A program made the translations under genes and the position numbers. The notes under the pieces are model-generated. The model was not told the DNA's origin and made no database searches. It saw only the letters and a program-made list of their open reading frames with translations. This document shows, one piece after another, positions 22,071 to 22,582 of a stretch of DNA of 22,582 nucleotides; the stretch's first letter is position 1, and every line of letters starts with the position of its first letter. The stretch covers positions 1-22,582 of the forward strand of contig DASZXJ010000097.1 of assembly GCA_035545895.1 (NCBI GenBank), read 5' to 3'. Source of the DNA: DASZXJ01 sp035545895 (GTDB lineage: Bacteria > Planctomycetota > Phycisphaerae > Tepidisphaerales > Tepidisphaeraceae).

Positions 22071-22582
22071 TTAGCGCGGGTTCGCAGGACCCGGCTCTTG
22101 CATCATCGCGAATCTTCCCCCACTCAACTTCATATGCACGCACGCCAGCGCCGGTGGAATCATCAATGGGTCGGCAACCGGCACTGCGCCCGGCAACACG
22201 GCCGCCAATCCATCGGGCGGACGGCCGCAGATCAACCACACCGAGTCGCCGGAAATCTGACCCAGCAAGTCGGTGCTGGCTGGATGCGAAAGTTTGATTA
22301 TCGGACGCGGAAACCCGCGCGAGTAATGGGTGGCTGCCAGGTAGAAAACCTCGTTGTACCAACCGGGAAGAATTCCGGGATAGAAGACAAGTGTTTCGCC
22401 CGGCTGAACATTCATCTGGCTGAGGATTCGCCAATCGGGCGCATCCGCGTCCGGTAACACGTAGGCTCGCTGCCACAGCGCAAACGTTATCAGCACCACG
22501 ATGGCGGGTGCGCCGTGACGAATCCACCCGGGAAGGCCAGACAGTAACGATGCAAACAACATGAACACCGCCGGCCCGGCCA
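22071..22582 (-). CDS. C-terminal part of a membrane protein, probably a glycosyltransferase (truncated by window edge)
   Basis: The frame stays open to the window end, so the N-terminus is missing; about 170 residues are visible. It begins inside a hydrophobic region (MLFASLLSGLPGW, then APAIVVLITFALWQRAY), followed by a soluble C-terminal domain: WRILSQMNVQPGETLVFYPGILPGWYNEVFYLAATHY, IIKLSHPAST and DSVWLICGRPP. A stack of membrane helices ending in a small soluble domain with 'GETLVFYP' and 'VWLICG' strands is the pattern of polytopic GT39/ArnT-like glycosyltransferases. That assignment is inferred from layout, not from catalytic residues, which would lie upstream outside the window. It is the first visible gene of the minus-strand operon. 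Confidence 0.5.
   Translation of the reverse strand, partial: AGPAVFMLFASLLSGLPGWIRHGAPAIVVLITFALWQRAYVLPDADAPDWRILSQMNVQPGETLVFYPGILPGWYNEVFYLAATHYSRGFPRPIIKLSHPASTDLLGQISGDSVWLICGRPPDGLAAVLPGAVPVADPLMIPPALACVHMKLSGGRFAMMQEPGPANPR

Overview
The window looks like a chromosomal segment of a planctomycete, probably of the Phycisphaerae type. This is inferred from Ala/Thr/Gln/Pro-rich linkers rich in 'TQP', short low-complexity repeats of several kinds between genes, a long arginine-rich tail on RNase E/G, and an outer-membrane (TonB) system together with many lipoproteins. No rRNA, tRNA, CRISPR array, insertion sequence or prophage is visible.

Region 1 (about 209-6238, + strand) is a signalling operon: a TonB-dependent outer-membrane receptor, a periplasmic YfiR-like protein, a membrane hybrid histidine kinase (CHASE8-like sensor, HAMP, HisKA, HATPase, REC, HPt) and a PleD-like REC-GGDEF diguanylate cyclase whose start overlaps the kinase gene. 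Together they carry every step of a His-Asp-His-Asp relay ending in cyclic-di-GMP synthesis. It reads as a split, phosphorelay version of the Pseudomonas YfiBNR system, with a TonB receptor in the place of the outer-membrane lipoprotein YfiB.

Region 2 (6243-8527, - strand) holds msrB-msrA (exported methionine sulfoxide reductases, 4-bp overlap), then a type II toxin-antitoxin pair whose promoter predicts a leaderless antitoxin mRNA, then a Rid-family gene lacking the usual catalytic arginine. A gene-poor gap of 386 bp (8528-8913) carries two terminator-like hairpins and a 29-codon minus-strand ORF. It is followed by a lipoprotein GH28-type pectin-degrading enzyme with a Gly/Arg-rich insertion (8914-10920, -) and, divergently, an alkyltransferase-like (ATL/MGMT-family) gene (11062-11508, +).

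Region 3 (11554-17163, - strand) is an operon hpf - ptsN - ptsH - ptsI - RNase E/G. It combines ribosome hibernation, a PTS phosphorelay without a sugar permease, and the main mRNA-decay nuclease. Every gene junction in it is filled with a different self-complementary sequence.

Region 4 (17355-22582, - strand) is an operon of envelope proteins: the C-terminal end of a membrane protein that is probably a glycosyltransferase (truncated by the window edge), two proteins with two membrane helices plus TPR-like helices, a small membrane protein, and a large exported helical-repeat protein. No specific function can be assigned to the last four.
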